From assembly GCF_002797875.1 (NCBI RefSeq), contig NZ_PGFC01000001.1, positions 186,001-250,000 on the forward strand: a stretch of DNA of 64,000 bases, read 5' to 3'. Of the stretch, positions 45,431 to 54,888 are shown in pieces; position 1 is the first letter of the stretch, and each line of letters starts with the position of its first letter. The notes beneath the pieces were generated by a model that ran no database searches, was not told where the DNA came from, and saw only the letters and a list, made by a program, of their open reading frames with translations. Origin of the DNA: Pseudoscardovia suis. GTDB taxonomy: Bacteria; Actinomycetota; Actinomycetes; Actinomycetales; Bifidobacteriaceae. A program made the position numbers and the translations under genes.

Positions 45431-46918
45431 TCATTGCAACGTCGGGCAGAAGGTCGCCGTCAGATAGCCGTACGAAATGCCTGTCGCGTATCCCGTGTTG
45501 GGGTCGCGGATCGTGCCGTCGGAGGGATCGACCGTGCCGCCGGTGCCCGGGTCGATGAGCGTGCCGTCGGCGGTCGTGATGACCTGCGTCGTGGCATCAT
45601 ACGTGCCGCCTTGGGCGGTGTAGTAATCGATGCGCTGCTGTGCGGTCATCGTCGACAGGTCCACCGAGTCCGAGGAGGAATCGTCGCTGGCGCTGGGTTC
45701 GCTGGACGTGTCCGGCGAGGTCTCTTCGGCGCTTGAGGAAGCATCGCCGCTGGCTGCACTGGACGTGTCGGAGGAGCTGCTTGAGGTGTCGGAGGACGCG
45801 TCGCTTGACGTGGCGTCCGTCTGCAGCGGATTCCCGTCACGCAAAAGCTTCCATACGTCGGCGGCGGAATCATCCCACACGACTCGGTACGGGTCGTCGG
45901 GACTCGACGTGATGGGGATCGTGCGCGAGTAGATGCGGTTGACATCCAGATTCGTGAGGGTGGACGCCAATCCCACGAGCGTGCTGGCGCTCGCCAAACC
46001 GGAGCTGAGCGACAGGTTGTTGAGCGCGGATAGCGCGAACTGGTACAGCTGGTTTGACTGGGAGACGATGTTCTTTTGCAACGCCGTCCGGATGAGGCGT
46101 TTGATGAGATACTGCTGGCGCGTCGTGCGCATGATGTCGGACCCGTCGCCCAGACCGTGACGGGTGCGGGCGTATTGCGTCGCCTGCGTGCCGTCGAGAT
46201 GCTGCACGCCTGCCGACAGCTTCAGGCCGGAGTAGGCGTCATCCACGTCCGTGGGCAGGCAGATGTCCACGCCACCCAGGGCGTTGACCATCTCGCTCAT
46301 GCCGGCGAAGTCCACGACGACGAATTGGTTGATGTTGAGCCCCGTCAGATAGTTGACGGAATGCACCGCGCAACTGGCGGCGCTCGCTAGGTCGCCGCCT
46401 TGCGAATACGCGGTGGCGAAGATCGAGTTGAACATCACGCCGTCTTCGGCGGCCAGGGTCGAGCCATCCGACATCTTGCACGAGGGTCGGTCGACGATGG
46501 AATCGCGGGGAATCGACACGAGGTTGATGTAGGAGCGGTCCGCCGAGATCTGTGCCACGATCGTCGTGTCCGCCTGGTGTTCGTTCGCCAGCTCGCCGCC
46601 GCCCAGCGCGGCGTTCGCCGCGCCATCGCGCGTATCCTGCCCCAGGATGAGCATTGTGATCGACTGTCCGTCATAAGGGTCCAGGACGTCGTTCTTCGTG
46701 TCACCGGAGCCGCTGTCCTGGTCGATGAATCCCACGCTTGTGCTGCTGATCTTGCCGTTGAGCTGCGCATACACCGAACCGGCGAAGCACAGGATGAATG
46801 CGATGATCGCCAGCACGAAACATGTGATGACGGTGCGCAGGGTGTGCGATGTGCGGTAGTGCTTCGCATGCTTGGGGGCGGAATCAGATCGGGTGTTGTT
46901 GAGATTGCTCCCCGTCAT
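45431..46918 (-). CDS. LytR-CpsA-Psr (LCP) family protein with Ser-rich C-terminal region
   Basis: A 495-residue paralogue. Short N-terminus, one membrane segment (about 28-50), then the LCP domain: MLILGQDTRDG, ADTTIVAQIS, LVSIPRDSIVDRPSCKM, MVNALGGVDICLPTDVDD and ARTRHGLGDGSDIMRTTRQQ. Four cysteines are present in the domain. After it comes a Ser/Asp/Thr-rich stretch (about 385-440) and a short end with TYDATTQVITTADGTLIDPG, possibly a wall-facing repeat. The ATG at 46918 has AAAGG 14 nt upstream, which is far. Same strand and probable operon with the next LCP gene. Confidence 0.88.
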   Translation of the reverse strand: MTGSNLNNTRSDSAPKHAKHYRTSHTLRTVITCFVLAIIAFILCFAGSVYAQLNGKISSTSVGFIDQDSGSGDTKNDVLDPYDGQSITMLILGQDTRDGAANAALGGGELANEHQADTTIVAQISADRSYINLVSIPRDSIVDRPSCKMSDGSTLAAEDGVMFNSIFATAYSQGGDLASAASCAVHSVNYLTGLNINQFVVVDFAGMSEMVNALGGVDICLPTDVDDAYSGLKLSAGVQHLDGTQATQYARTRHGLGDGSDIMRTTRQQYLIKRLIRTALQKNIVSQSNQLYQFALSALNNLSLSSGLASASTLVGLASTLTNLDVNRIYSRTIPITSSPDDPYRVVWDDSAADVWKLLRDGNPLQTDATSSDASSDTSSSSSDTSSAASGDASSSAEETSPDTSSEPSASDDSSSDSVDLSTMTAQQRIDYYTAQGGTYDATTQVITTADGTLIDPGTGGTVDPSDGTIRDPNTGYATGISYGYLTATFCPTLQ

Positions 46919-47219
46919 GGAATCACCGGCTACCTTTCTGCACGGACGCATTGTCGCATCCGTCGCATGCGCCCCACCCGGGGCATAGTGGACAAACGAA
47001 CCCATTTTATGCGCACATGCCAACAGTTTTCCTGAAAGAAGGCTTGAAAACGCGATATCTACACATAATTATCACCATCTCAGGGGTCTGCGGCATGGTT
47101 TTTATGCATCTGTGGCGTGCTGTGGCGATACCGAGATGCGGAACGCCTTTATCTTCTCTGCCGCTTCCTTCTCTCGCTTCCCTTGTTGCCGAGGCGGTCG
47201 GCTTGGGGTGCGTCAGGGG

Positions 47220-47248
47220 GGGGAACGTTCCCCGGGGCAACGTTCCCC
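47220..47248. promoter_or_regulatory. Paired AACGTT palindromes upstream of the WhiB2-like gene
   Basis: GGGGAACGTTCCCC (47220-47233) is a perfect 14-bp palindrome and is followed directly by GGGGCAACGTTCCCC (47234-47248), a one-base-longer near copy. They lie 31 bp upstream of the -35 box at 47279. Tandem dimer-binding sites for an activator or repressor are likely. Confidence 0.6.
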
Positions 47249-47278
47249 TGGGTGGCAAGACGCTGACTCGCGCAAAGC

Positions 47279-47307
47279 TTGACAATGTCTCGAACAAAGA
47301 GTGTAAT
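47279..47307 (+). promoter_or_regulatory. Sigma-70-type promoter of the WhiB2-like gene
   Basis: TTGACA (47279-47284) and TGTAAT (47302-47307) are separated by 17 bp, the best consensus promoter in the window. Transcription would start near 47314, leaving a short leader to the ATG at 47344. Confidence 0.75.
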
Positions 47308-47343
47308 CGTACGAGATAGACAGCGATGTTCGAGGGAGACTGC

Positions 47344-47778
47344 ATGCGTGGTGACACTCACAGTGAAGTCGGATGCTCGGAATCGGGGATTCAGGCGGAA
47401 CGACACACGACGGCATCTGGCGGTCGTCTGACCGATGGTGGCCATGACCATTCGACCGGCAAAGCGGTATGGATGCCCTGTGACGGCCATGTTTCGCACA
47501 CCACGGATGAGGACGGGGCGGAGGCGCTGCTGCGCCGGCTTGTCAAACAGGTGGGGGACCTGTCGTGGCAGCTTGAGGCCAGGTGTGCGCAAACCGATCC
47601 CGATGCGTTCTTCCCTGACCGTGGGCGTTCGGCGCAGGATGCCAAAAAAGTGTGCGAGGACTGCGCCGTCAGGGAGAAATGCCTGGACTGGGCCATCGAA
47701 CACAACGAGCGTTTCGGCATCTGGGGAGGCCTGTCGCAGCAGGAACGCAAAAAGTTGCGTCGCGCGCGTCGGGCGTGA
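47344..47778 (+). CDS. WhiB-family regulator, WhiB2/WhmD-like
   Basis: A 144-residue regulator with an N-terminal extension of about 75 residues that contains no known motif. The WhiB domain has C81, C104, C107 and C113 (CEDCAVREKC), DAFFPDRG, the FGIWGGLSQQERKKLRR turn and a basic end. WhiB2/WhmD proteins act in septation and division; the position next to LCP, glycosyltransferase and DUF5719 genes supports that type. GAGGGAGACTGC precedes the ATG at 47344; an in-frame ATG at 47326 is weaker. Confidence 0.82.
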   Translation: MRGDTHSEVGCSESGIQAERHTTASGGRLTDGGHDHSTGKAVWMPCDGHVSHTTDEDGAEALLRRLVKQVGDLSWQLEARCAQTDPDAFFPDRGRSAQDAKKVCEDCAVREKCLDWAIEHNERFGIWGGLSQQERKKLRRARRA

Positions 47779-48101
47779 GCTCACCCTTCGGCGCCATCGG
47801 GTCTGCAGCGCGGGCAGTCACGGATCCTTGTGGATGGCGGCGGACGGCCATGAACCGTCGTGAATGGTCACGGACGGGCGTTGGCGGAAGCAGCCGGATT
47901 CGGACGGAAAGACGGGGAGCCGGCCAATCTGCCGTAGCCTCTACAATGAAAGGGCGGCGCATGCGAACACCGCCATGCCAGACTGTCAGCTGGCTGCGCG
48001 CGGTGCAGGCCGCGCGAACGGCGTGCATGCGTGGCATCTTGATTGTTATGGCTATTGCAAGCCTTGAATACGGCAACGGATAAGGCGGCGAAGGATTCCT
48101 C
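47779..48101. other. Intergenic region between the WhiB2-like and glycosyltransferase genes
   Basis: No gene is supported in these 323 bases. Short repeats of ATGGTCACGGA and GGATGGCGGCGGACGG are present near 47830-47880. AAGGATTCCTC just before 48102 is the binding site of the glycosyltransferase gene. No terminator with a T-tract was found. Confidence 0.45.
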
Positions 48102-51100
48102 ATGGACAGTGCGCGCAGCGTAAGACAGGCGATTGATGCGGCGATCATGGCCGCGGGGCCTCTCGAAGGGCGTGTGGTGGACGATGAGGTCGCTGCGATC
48201 GTCACCGTGGAATCGGACTTGCGCTATCTGCCCACCACACTCGGCGCGGTGTTTCGCCAGACCGTGCTCCCCGGCACCGTCATCATCGCTGACTGCGCCG
48301 ATAAATCCTCAACCGTGGACCGTCGCACCGTCATCGTTACGCCGTCGAGGCTTCGTTTCGCGCCTACCGGTGCGGCGGCTCCTGCCGATCCGGTGCCTGC
48401 CCCGCCTGCGCCGCCCGCTCCTGCCACGCACGGCGAAGTAAGTGATGCGGCAGGGCAGTCGCGGCTGACCGTGTATATCGCCTCCGTCCAAGGCGCCGCG
48501 AGCTTCACCGACGCGGTGGGCCGCGTCCTCGAACGAGTGCCGCTGCCGTTGGGCGCCCACCACATGTGGCTGCTGCACGATGATTCCCGGCCGGCAGACG
48601 AACACTGCCTCGAGGAACTCGAGCGGGTGTGCCACAACACGCCCACGGTGTCCGTCATCGGCGCCAAGCAGCTGGACTGGACCGGCTCGAGGCTGCACAA
48701 CGTGGGGTATTACAAGGCCCCGCACCACCGTCTTGCAAGCCTCGTCGTCGACGGCGAGCCCGACCAAGAGCAATACGACGCCCGCCAGGATGTGTTCGCG
48801 GTGTCCCTGGCCGGCGCCCTCGTCTCCGACAACGAATGGGAAAGGGTGTCCGGCGGCGAACCACATGTGGGCACCTTGGGGGATTCCCGCGACTTCTGCC
48901 GGCGCATCTGCCTGTCAGGAGGGCGCGTGGTCGTCGCGCCACGCGCGCGCATCGAACACTGCCGCGCGCGCTATGAAGGATTGCGGTCCGCTTCCGGCGC
49001 CGCGATGCCCAAGGGCGTATATGCCCGCACGTATCCCGCGCTGCGCCGCAGCCGTGACCTGTATGTGTATTCCGACGTGTCGCGCGGACTGTGGGTGCCG
49101 CTGTGGCTATGGAGGCTGCTGGGGGCGTTGGTGAGCTTCGTGAGGCTGCTCATCCGCAAGCGGCCTTTCGCAGCCGTCTGCGAATTCGCCGCGCCGTGGA
49201 TCAACCTTTTGCATATACGCACCATGTTCCGCGTCAGGCGCAACGTGAGTGCGCAGACCATCGTCTCCGCCAAAGCGGTGTCCATGCTCGCGGCGAACCA
49301 CGAGCAGATGGAATCGTGGAAGTCTCGACGCCAGGCGTTCGCATCCGAGCGCAGCACCGAGCCCATGGACCAGCTCGTCGAAGGGCATCTGCATGCACAG
49401 GCCGCCATCAAACACCGTTGGGCGGCGTGGATGACCATCGCGGCGTTCGTCCTGGGCCTCGCCGTCAACGCCATGGCGGTGCGCGGCGCCATCATGGGCG
49501 GGCAGATCGTGTCCGACACACTGCTGCCCACCGGCGCCACGATGCGCCAGCTCGCCCAGGCTGCCACCACATCGTGGACGTACGCTTCCGGCACCGGTCT
49601 CGCTGCGGCGCCCACGCCGTTCCTCCTCATACTGCTCGTTGTGAGCGCATTGTGCTGGGGCCATGTGCAGCTCGCCGCCCTCGTCATGCTTGTGCTCGCC
49701 GCGCCGTTGGCGGCACTGTCATTCTGGGCGCTCGCTGGTATCGTCACCAGGTCGAACCCCGTGCGCGTGTTCTCCGCCTTGGCATGGGTAGCGTTCGGTG
49801 CAATGGCAGGATTCTATGCCCACGCCAACCTGCCGATGCTCACGGTGTGCGTGTTCTTGCCGGCAGGCATCGCATTCGTGTTCAAGGCGGTGGGAATGTA
49901 CCGCACCGAGGATCGCGCCGTGCCGCGCCCCTCCGCCCAGTCTGCGGCGTTGGCCGCGCTGTGCCTGGCGTTCGTTGTGGCGAGCGAACCCCAATACGTT
50001 GTGGCGTTCTTTGTGGCGTTCGTCATGTTCTTCTTTCTCGTGCGGTCCCATCGTTCCGTGCTTGTGCTTGTGCCTGTGCCCGCCGCGTTCATGATCGCGC
50101 CGACGCTGGCCAGCTGTGTCCGCGGATGGGACAAGCAGCAGTGGACGCAATTGTTTGGCAGCTCCATGGTGCCCGTGTCCGATTCCGACGCCCAGGGCTC
50201 CGCAGTGTTGACTCGCCTCACATCCCTCGTGGGACTGGGGCAAGCGGGTTCGGATGATAGCGCACTCGTCACAGTGCTGGCATGTTTTACGCTCGCCGCT
50301 CTCATCATCGTGGTGGGATTCGCGGTGGCAAGCCTGGCCATGCCATCGGTGTTGCGCATCAGCCGCATGATGTGGGTGCTGGCGGTCACCGGCTTCGCTC
50401 TCGCGGCGTTCTCGGCGACCACTGCGATTGGCGCGGACGCCTCCGGCACGGTGACAGGCTCCATGCTTCCGGGACTGTCGTTGGCTTTCATGGCATTGCT
50501 GTGCTGCATGTGCATGTCGGCGGGAACCGCGGCGTCGCCGTTCGAGAACTACGTCGCCGACGACTCCCGGCCGGCCAAGTCCATCGCCGTCACCGGCCGC
50601 GTCTTCCTGTGCGCGCTCATGGCGCTCGTGGCGCTGTCGTGGGGTGCGTGCGGAGCCAGGCTCGCAACTGAATCCAGCACTCGTTCCTCCGATGTGCAGC
50701 TGCCCATGGTTGCGACCGAATACCTGTCGAAATCAAATGCGCATCGTGTGATCGCCGTCAAAGCCACGTCGACCACTTCCCTTGACTATGCGGTCATGCG
50801 TACGGCGCGCGGCGATCTGATTGACTCGTCCGCGGCTGCGCAGGCGCTCCTCGCGCGCAATGGCATGGACGTCACAGACAAGCGCATCTCCTCGGACCTC
50901 GTGCAGCTTCTTGTCGGCGCAGACCCTGCAGCCAGCGCCGACCTCGAATCCATGGGCTTCGGCGGCGTCTACGTGCTTGATTCCGATCAGCAGGGCGGTG
51001 CGGCGCTTGTCACGAATCTTCTCTCGAGCGGCAACACGCAATCGGTGATCGACAAGGATTCGTCATCCTACCTGCGGTTCACCACATTCCCTGTCGACCA

Positions 51101-51254
51101 GCAGGGCATTGACATCAGCGAGGAAGCAAAGGCGGCAGCCAGCCCCCACCGCAAGGCATGGGCAATCGGATCCGCACTGGTGTTCGTGTTCTACTGCTTG
51201 GTGGCGATTCCATTCGGCAGGCGCGGCTATGAGGGAGGAGAATTCGATGACTGA
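48102..51254 (+). CDS. Large family-2 glycosyltransferase with multi-span membrane region
   Basis: A 1050-residue protein. Residues about 25-320 form a GT2-like domain: AAIVTVESDLRYLPTTLGAV, LLHDDSRPADEHCLEELERV (DDS in place of a typical DxD), SVIGAKQLDW and an EHCRARYEG stretch. From about 440 there are about 12-13 membrane segments, ending with one near 1022-1040; a 160-residue extracytoplasmic domain lies before it. Substrate unknown; such proteins build cell-surface glycans. AAGGATTCCTC precedes the ATG. Its end overlaps the DUF5719 gene by 8 nt. Confidence 0.85.
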   Translation: MDSARSVRQAIDAAIMAAGPLEGRVVDDEVAAIVTVESDLRYLPTTLGAVFRQTVLPGTVIIADCADKSSTVDRRTVIVTPSRLRFAPTGAAAPADPVPAPPAPPAPATHGEVSDAAGQSRLTVYIASVQGAASFTDAVGRVLERVPLPLGAHHMWLLHDDSRPADEHCLEELERVCHNTPTVSVIGAKQLDWTGSRLHNVGYYKAPHHRLASLVVDGEPDQEQYDARQDVFAVSLAGALVSDNEWERVSGGEPHVGTLGDSRDFCRRICLSGGRVVVAPRARIEHCRARYEGLRSASGAAMPKGVYARTYPALRRSRDLYVYSDVSRGLWVPLWLWRLLGALVSFVRLLIRKRPFAAVCEFAAPWINLLHIRTMFRVRRNVSAQTIVSAKAVSMLAANHEQMESWKSRRQAFASERSTEPMDQLVEGHLHAQAAIKHRWAAWMTIAAFVLGLAVNAMAVRGAIMGGQIVSDTLLPTGATMRQLAQAATTSWTYASGTGLAAAPTPFLLILLVVSALCWGHVQLAALVMLVLAAPLAALSFWALAGIVTRSNPVRVFSALAWVAFGAMAGFYAHANLPMLTVCVFLPAGIAFVFKAVGMYRTEDRAVPRPSAQSAALAALCLAFVVASEPQYVVAFFVAFVMFFFLVRSHRSVLVLVPVPAAFMIAPTLASCVRGWDKQQWTQLFGSSMVPVSDSDAQGSAVLTRLTSLVGLGQAGSDDSALVTVLACFTLAALIIVVGFAVASLAMPSVLRISRMMWVLAVTGFALAAFSATTAIGADASGTVTGSMLPGLSLAFMALLCCMCMSAGTAASPFENYVADDSRPAKSIAVTGRVFLCALMALVALSWGACGARLATESSTRSSDVQLPMVATEYLSKSNAHRVIAVKATSTTSLDYAVMRTARGDLIDSSAAAQALLARNGMDVTDKRISSDLVQLLVGADPAASADLESMGFGGVYVLDSDQQGGAALVTNLLSSGNTQSVIDKDSSSYLRFTTFPVDQQGIDISEEAKAAASPHRKAWAIGSALVFVFYCLVAIPFGRRGYEGGEFDD

Positions 51255-53025
51255 GGGAATGCACACATCCGAGGACAACCATTATCACGATGGGTTGCCA
51301 CAAAATACCGATGGTGCCGAAACCGCGCAGGCGGATTTGGACTTCGATGATGATTCGCGCTACGACTTCACCCAGGCGATGCCTGTGGTGCAAGCACCCA
51401 TTGGACGCCGCGCCGTCACCAAGCGACGTTTGAAAAAGGCACGCACGGTGACCGTGGCGGTCATCAGCGCTGCGTTGCTCATTGTCGCGACGCTTGGTGC
51501 GACGATCGTGCCATGGCGGGGCGCTGACGTCCAGGGGTCGGCGGTTTTCGCGGCCCAGGTCAGCCGCACACAGCAGCAGTCGTATTGTCCGCAGCGCATG
51601 GCTCTCGCCGATACTGCAAGCTATGGCGATTCGGCGTTCCAGGTGTCCGAAGGCAATATCACGTCGCAGGCGTTGGTGGCTGCCGCTGGCTCCGTCGAGA
51701 GCGCCGCACTGGTCAATCTCGCCGGCACCCAATCCACGCCCTTGCAGTCAGCGTCTCAGCAAGCACAGGGGGATGGTTCGCTTTCAGTGGCTTCGGCGTC
51801 CATGAATTCCAATTCCCTTGTGGTGAGCGCGAAACTTGCTGATTCGTCGGACGGGACCGGCATGTTCGGCAGCGTCGCCTCGTGGGCGACGCAGGGTGAC
51901 CTTTCAGGCCTTTCGGCCACCCAATGCGTGGCGGCGGCCACGCAGCAGCGTTTCGTCGTGCCTTCCACCCAGACTGGATGGACGCAGCAGCTGGTCATCG
52001 CCAATCCCGGCTCCACCGCAGCCGCCGTAAGCCTCACCGCGTGGGGAACGTCGCAGCAGGGCGCTTTGAGCTTGGCGACGGCAGCCACCGTCACCGTGCA
52101 GGCCCAGAGCGAGACGACGGTGAATCTTTCGGCGGCAGCCAATGCCCAGCGTGGACTGGTGGTCGACGTGGACAGCCACACCGTGCCGGTTGCGGCCGTC
52201 GTGCGTTCCGTGTCGATGGATGGGCTTAATCCCAACGGTTCGGATTATGTGACGGCGAGCGCCGCTGCGTCGACGACGCAGGTCATGCCGACGGTGGCGT
52301 CCCTTGGCACGGTGACGGTGGCGTTGTTCAGCATGGATGATGCCATGGTGGACGTGTCATGGCTCACGAAGAGCGGTCGCACGCAAGCGCAGCAGGTCAA
52401 GGTCTATTCCCAGCAGGTCACTCTCGTTGATCTGGGCGCTGTGCCGGACGGTGCGTACGCGCTCGAAGCCACATCGGACAGTGCCATAACTGCCCAGGCC
52501 ATAGGCACGCGGGACGGAGGCAAGCAATCGGATTTCGCCGTCAGCGGTTCGCAGGAGTCCGCGCGCGTCTTCGGTATCGCGCTGCCGGGGAACCTGACCG
52601 CCACGCTGGTGCTGTCGAATTCCTCCGATGCCGACATCACCACTGCGCTGACCGGGTATGATGCCTCCGGCAAGAAGGTGGGCACCACGACGATGAAGGT
52701 GACGGCTGGAGGCGCTGCCGTGCTCGATCCTGCCAAACTGGGCACTGGGGCGGCGATGGTCGTCGTCTCGGACTCGGATGCCGCATCATCCGCTGGGCAG
52801 GCTGCTGGAGCAGCTGATACAACTGGCACAGCTGACGAGGCGGGCACCACTGACGCCACCGAGGCAACTGACAAGGCGGAGACAGGACTTCATGTGGCGG
52901 CGTCCGTAAGCCAGTCCGATGTTTCGGCAGCGTCTTTGCAAGGCATCGCCGTCATCGAAGGCGCATCCCTGGATGCGGCGACGAGCTTGGTCACCGCATC
53001 CCGCGATCAGCGGATCATCAGCTGA
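51247..53025 (+). CDS. DUF5719-family membrane-anchored protein
   Basis: A 592-residue protein: a short acidic cytoplasmic tail, basic stretch and one membrane segment (about 60-80, VTVAVISAALLIVATLGA), then an extracytoplasmic Ala/Ser/Thr/Val-rich domain without enzyme motifs. The C-terminal region has an Ala/Thr/Asp/Glu low-complexity patch. DUF5719 proteins follow a glycosyltransferase in the actinobacterial whiB2 neighbourhood, as here. GGGAGGAG precedes the ATG at 51247, inside the previous gene. Function unknown. Confidence 0.8.
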   Translation: MTEGMHTSEDNHYHDGLPQNTDGAETAQADLDFDDDSRYDFTQAMPVVQAPIGRRAVTKRRLKKARTVTVAVISAALLIVATLGATIVPWRGADVQGSAVFAAQVSRTQQQSYCPQRMALADTASYGDSAFQVSEGNITSQALVAAAGSVESAALVNLAGTQSTPLQSASQQAQGDGSLSVASASMNSNSLVVSAKLADSSDGTGMFGSVASWATQGDLSGLSATQCVAAATQQRFVVPSTQTGWTQQLVIANPGSTAAAVSLTAWGTSQQGALSLATAATVTVQAQSETTVNLSAAANAQRGLVVDVDSHTVPVAAVVRSVSMDGLNPNGSDYVTASAAASTTQVMPTVASLGTVTVALFSMDDAMVDVSWLTKSGRTQAQQVKVYSQQVTLVDLGAVPDGAYALEATSDSAITAQAIGTRDGGKQSDFAVSGSQESARVFGIALPGNLTATLVLSNSSDADITTALTGYDASGKKVGTTTMKVTAGGAAVLDPAKLGTGAAMVVVSDSDAASSAGQAAGAADTTGTADEAGTTDATEATDKAETGLHVAASVSQSDVSAASLQGIAVIEGASLDAATSLVTASRDQRIIS

Positions 53026-53283
53026 GCGGCCATTGGGCTGAATGGCCATCGGGCGGAGCGACAATCTGCTGAATGGCCATGGCTGACCGGCAATCGGTGG
53101 GAACCATCCTTGGCCGAGTGATCATCGGTCGGAGTGGTTGTCGTTCGAGCAGTCATCGTTCGAATGGCAGTTGGCTGAGGGGGCCATTAGCTGGAGCGGC
53201 ATCAGGCGGAGCCGTTATCGGTTGAAGCCGTGCGGCGGGTTCGGGCCGAGGGTGCTCTCGATTCTGGGCTCGGACGGCGTCGC
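53026..53283. repeat. Degenerate short repeats between convergent genes
   Basis: 258 bases of imperfect repeats about 20 bp long built on GCTGAATGGCCATCGGGC and TCATCGTTCGA-like pieces, starting directly at the DUF5719 stop codon. No coding sequence or terminator with T-tract. Confidence 0.5.
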
Positions 53284-53787
53284 TTACATGCCCCAATCGG
53301 GGTCGATGTCTTCTGGATGCATGCCGTTGAGGTTGGCCAGTTGGAACACGATTTCATCACGCACCAGGAATTCCAAGTCACTCCAGCTCGCAGCGCGTGA
53401 TTGTAACGGCATGCTGTAGAGCACGATGCGTGCTGGAATCCCATTGCCGGCGGGGAATGCCCTGGAGAGCGGGACCTTGTGTTCCTCCCAATCCAACGGA
53501 TCGGATGGCGGCACATCCTCGACGGCGCATTGGAGGTTCACGAACAGTTCCGGCCACGCGGCGCGCAGGCGCTTGATATGTGAGGCGACCAGATCATCGA
53601 ACGCGCCGGATTTCGTGCGATATCGTGGCATGCGCACGCCGAACATCGGCTGCCGCTGGCCCCGCCCATGGCGGTTGCGGTAATGCTTGCGTTCCCACGG
53701 CGCCACGGGGGTCTTGCGCTGCCATCCCACGGGGTGGCTGTGCGTATGATCCTGTGGGGAACCGGATTCGTTCGAAGGCATGCTCAT
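53284..53787 (-). CDS. Zincin-family (metallopeptidase-like) protein lacking HExxH
   Basis: A 167-residue protein like the small zincins found beside DUF5719 genes. FDDLVASHIKRLRAAWPELF, NLQCAVEDVPPSD, ARIVLYSMPLQSRA and LVRDEIVFQLANLNGMHPED follow the family order. In usual members the last block reads VHEIAHHFGI; here the zinc motif is replaced by F147-Q-L-A-N151, so it cannot bind zinc in the usual way and is probably not a peptidase. The N-terminal 50 residues are basic and disordered. No binding site: TAGGGT lies 7 nt before the ATG at 53787 (leaderless candidate). Confidence 0.75.
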   Translation of the reverse strand: MSMPSNESGSPQDHTHSHPVGWQRKTPVAPWERKHYRNRHGRGQRQPMFGVRMPRYRTKSGAFDDLVASHIKRLRAAWPELFVNLQCAVEDVPPSDPLDWEEHKVPLSRAFPAGNGIPARIVLYSMPLQSRAASWSDLEFLVRDEIVFQLANLNGMHPEDIDPDWGM

Positions 53788-53962
53788 GCTTTTTACCCTA
53801 CGCATCCGCGGTGACGTATACAATCAATGCTATTGCTGCGCGGCCAAGCCGGGCATTGACAAGTCTTTGTATGAATGATTGCGCGTGATTGCAAGAAATC
53901 GCATGTATGCTGACGCCACACGTGTGCCTGCATGCTGTGTATAGGCAATTCGTAGGAGGACC

Positions 53963-54781
53963 ATGAGCGAACTGAAGCCAACGCAATGGAATGATGTCGA
54001 TTATGCCGACGTGTGCAGCCGCATCAAGGCGGTGGCGTTTGATTTGGACGGCACATTGGCGCGTTCCAAGCAGCCGATGAAGCCGCCGATCGCTGCGAAA
54101 TTCGCGGAGCTGACGCATAAGCTTCCCGTTGCGGTCATCTCCGGTGGGCGATGGGAGCTCGTCGACAGCCAGGTCGTGCAGATGGTCCAGGAGGATTCCG
54201 ACAAGTCCCATCTGCATCTCATGCCCACAAGCGGCACGCAATACATCCGCTGGGATGCAGGCGCGGGGGAGTGGACGAAGGTCTTCGAGCATGATTTGTC
54301 CGCTTCCGAGCGTGAACAAGCCATCGCTTCTCTCGAACGACGCGCGAAGGAGCTTGGCGTTTGGGAAGAGCATACATGGGGTGGCCGCATCGAGGACCGT
54401 GGCAGCCAAATCACGTATTCGGCATTGGGGCAGAGCGCTCCTGTCGCCGAGAAGGAAGCCTGGGATCCCACCGGTGAGAAACGCCGAATGCTTGCCGAGG
54501 CGTGCCAGAAGGATTTGCCCGATTTGGCGGTGCACGCCGGTGGTTCCACAAGCGTGGATATTTCGCTCAAAGGCATTGACAAGGCGTATGCGGTGCGCGA
54601 GCTTGCCAAGATCTTGGACATAGATGTGCCGCAAATCTGCTACATCGGCGACCGCATGGGTCCGGAAGGCAATGATTACCCTGCCGTGCAGGCCGGCACG
54701 ACAAGCATCCATGTGGATGGTCCGGAACAGACCATCGAATGCATCGGACGCATCATCGAGAACCTTCCGCAGTCTGCCTGA
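53963..54781 (+). CDS. HAD-IIB hydrolase, phosphomannomutase-like
   Basis: A 272-residue cytoplasmic HAD enzyme. Motif I is AFDLDGTLARSK, motif II VISGGRWE, the Lys motif lies in the GIDKAYAVRELAK region and motif IV is YIGDRMGPEGNDYPA. Cap residues such as GGSTSVDIS resemble phosphomannomutase/phosphatase members. Exact substrate cannot be told. GGAGGACC precedes the ATG. It closes the envelope-related gene cluster. Confidence 0.8.
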   Translation: MSELKPTQWNDVDYADVCSRIKAVAFDLDGTLARSKQPMKPPIAAKFAELTHKLPVAVISGGRWELVDSQVVQMVQEDSDKSHLHLMPTSGTQYIRWDAGAGEWTKVFEHDLSASEREQAIASLERRAKELGVWEEHTWGGRIEDRGSQITYSALGQSAPVAEKEAWDPTGEKRRMLAEACQKDLPDLAVHAGGSTSVDISLKGIDKAYAVRELAKILDIDVPQICYIGDRMGPEGNDYPAVQAGTTSIHVDGPEQTIECIGRIIENLPQSA

Positions 54782-54888
54782 TGCTCCGTATGCGCCGTTG
54801 GATCGCAATGCTCGGCTGGGCTGCAATGGTCGGCTGGGTTGAGATGCTTGGCTGATGCGACCAACATCGTGCCCACAATAAGGCGTAG

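Larger units (their letters stand above)
46919..47343. other. Divergent intergenic region, LCP / WhiB2-like
   Basis: No gene seen in 425 bases. It contains the palindrome pair at 47220-47248 and the whiB promoter at 47279-47307. The LCP promoter on the minus strand must lie in 46919-47200; nothing convincing was found there. Confidence 0.5.
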
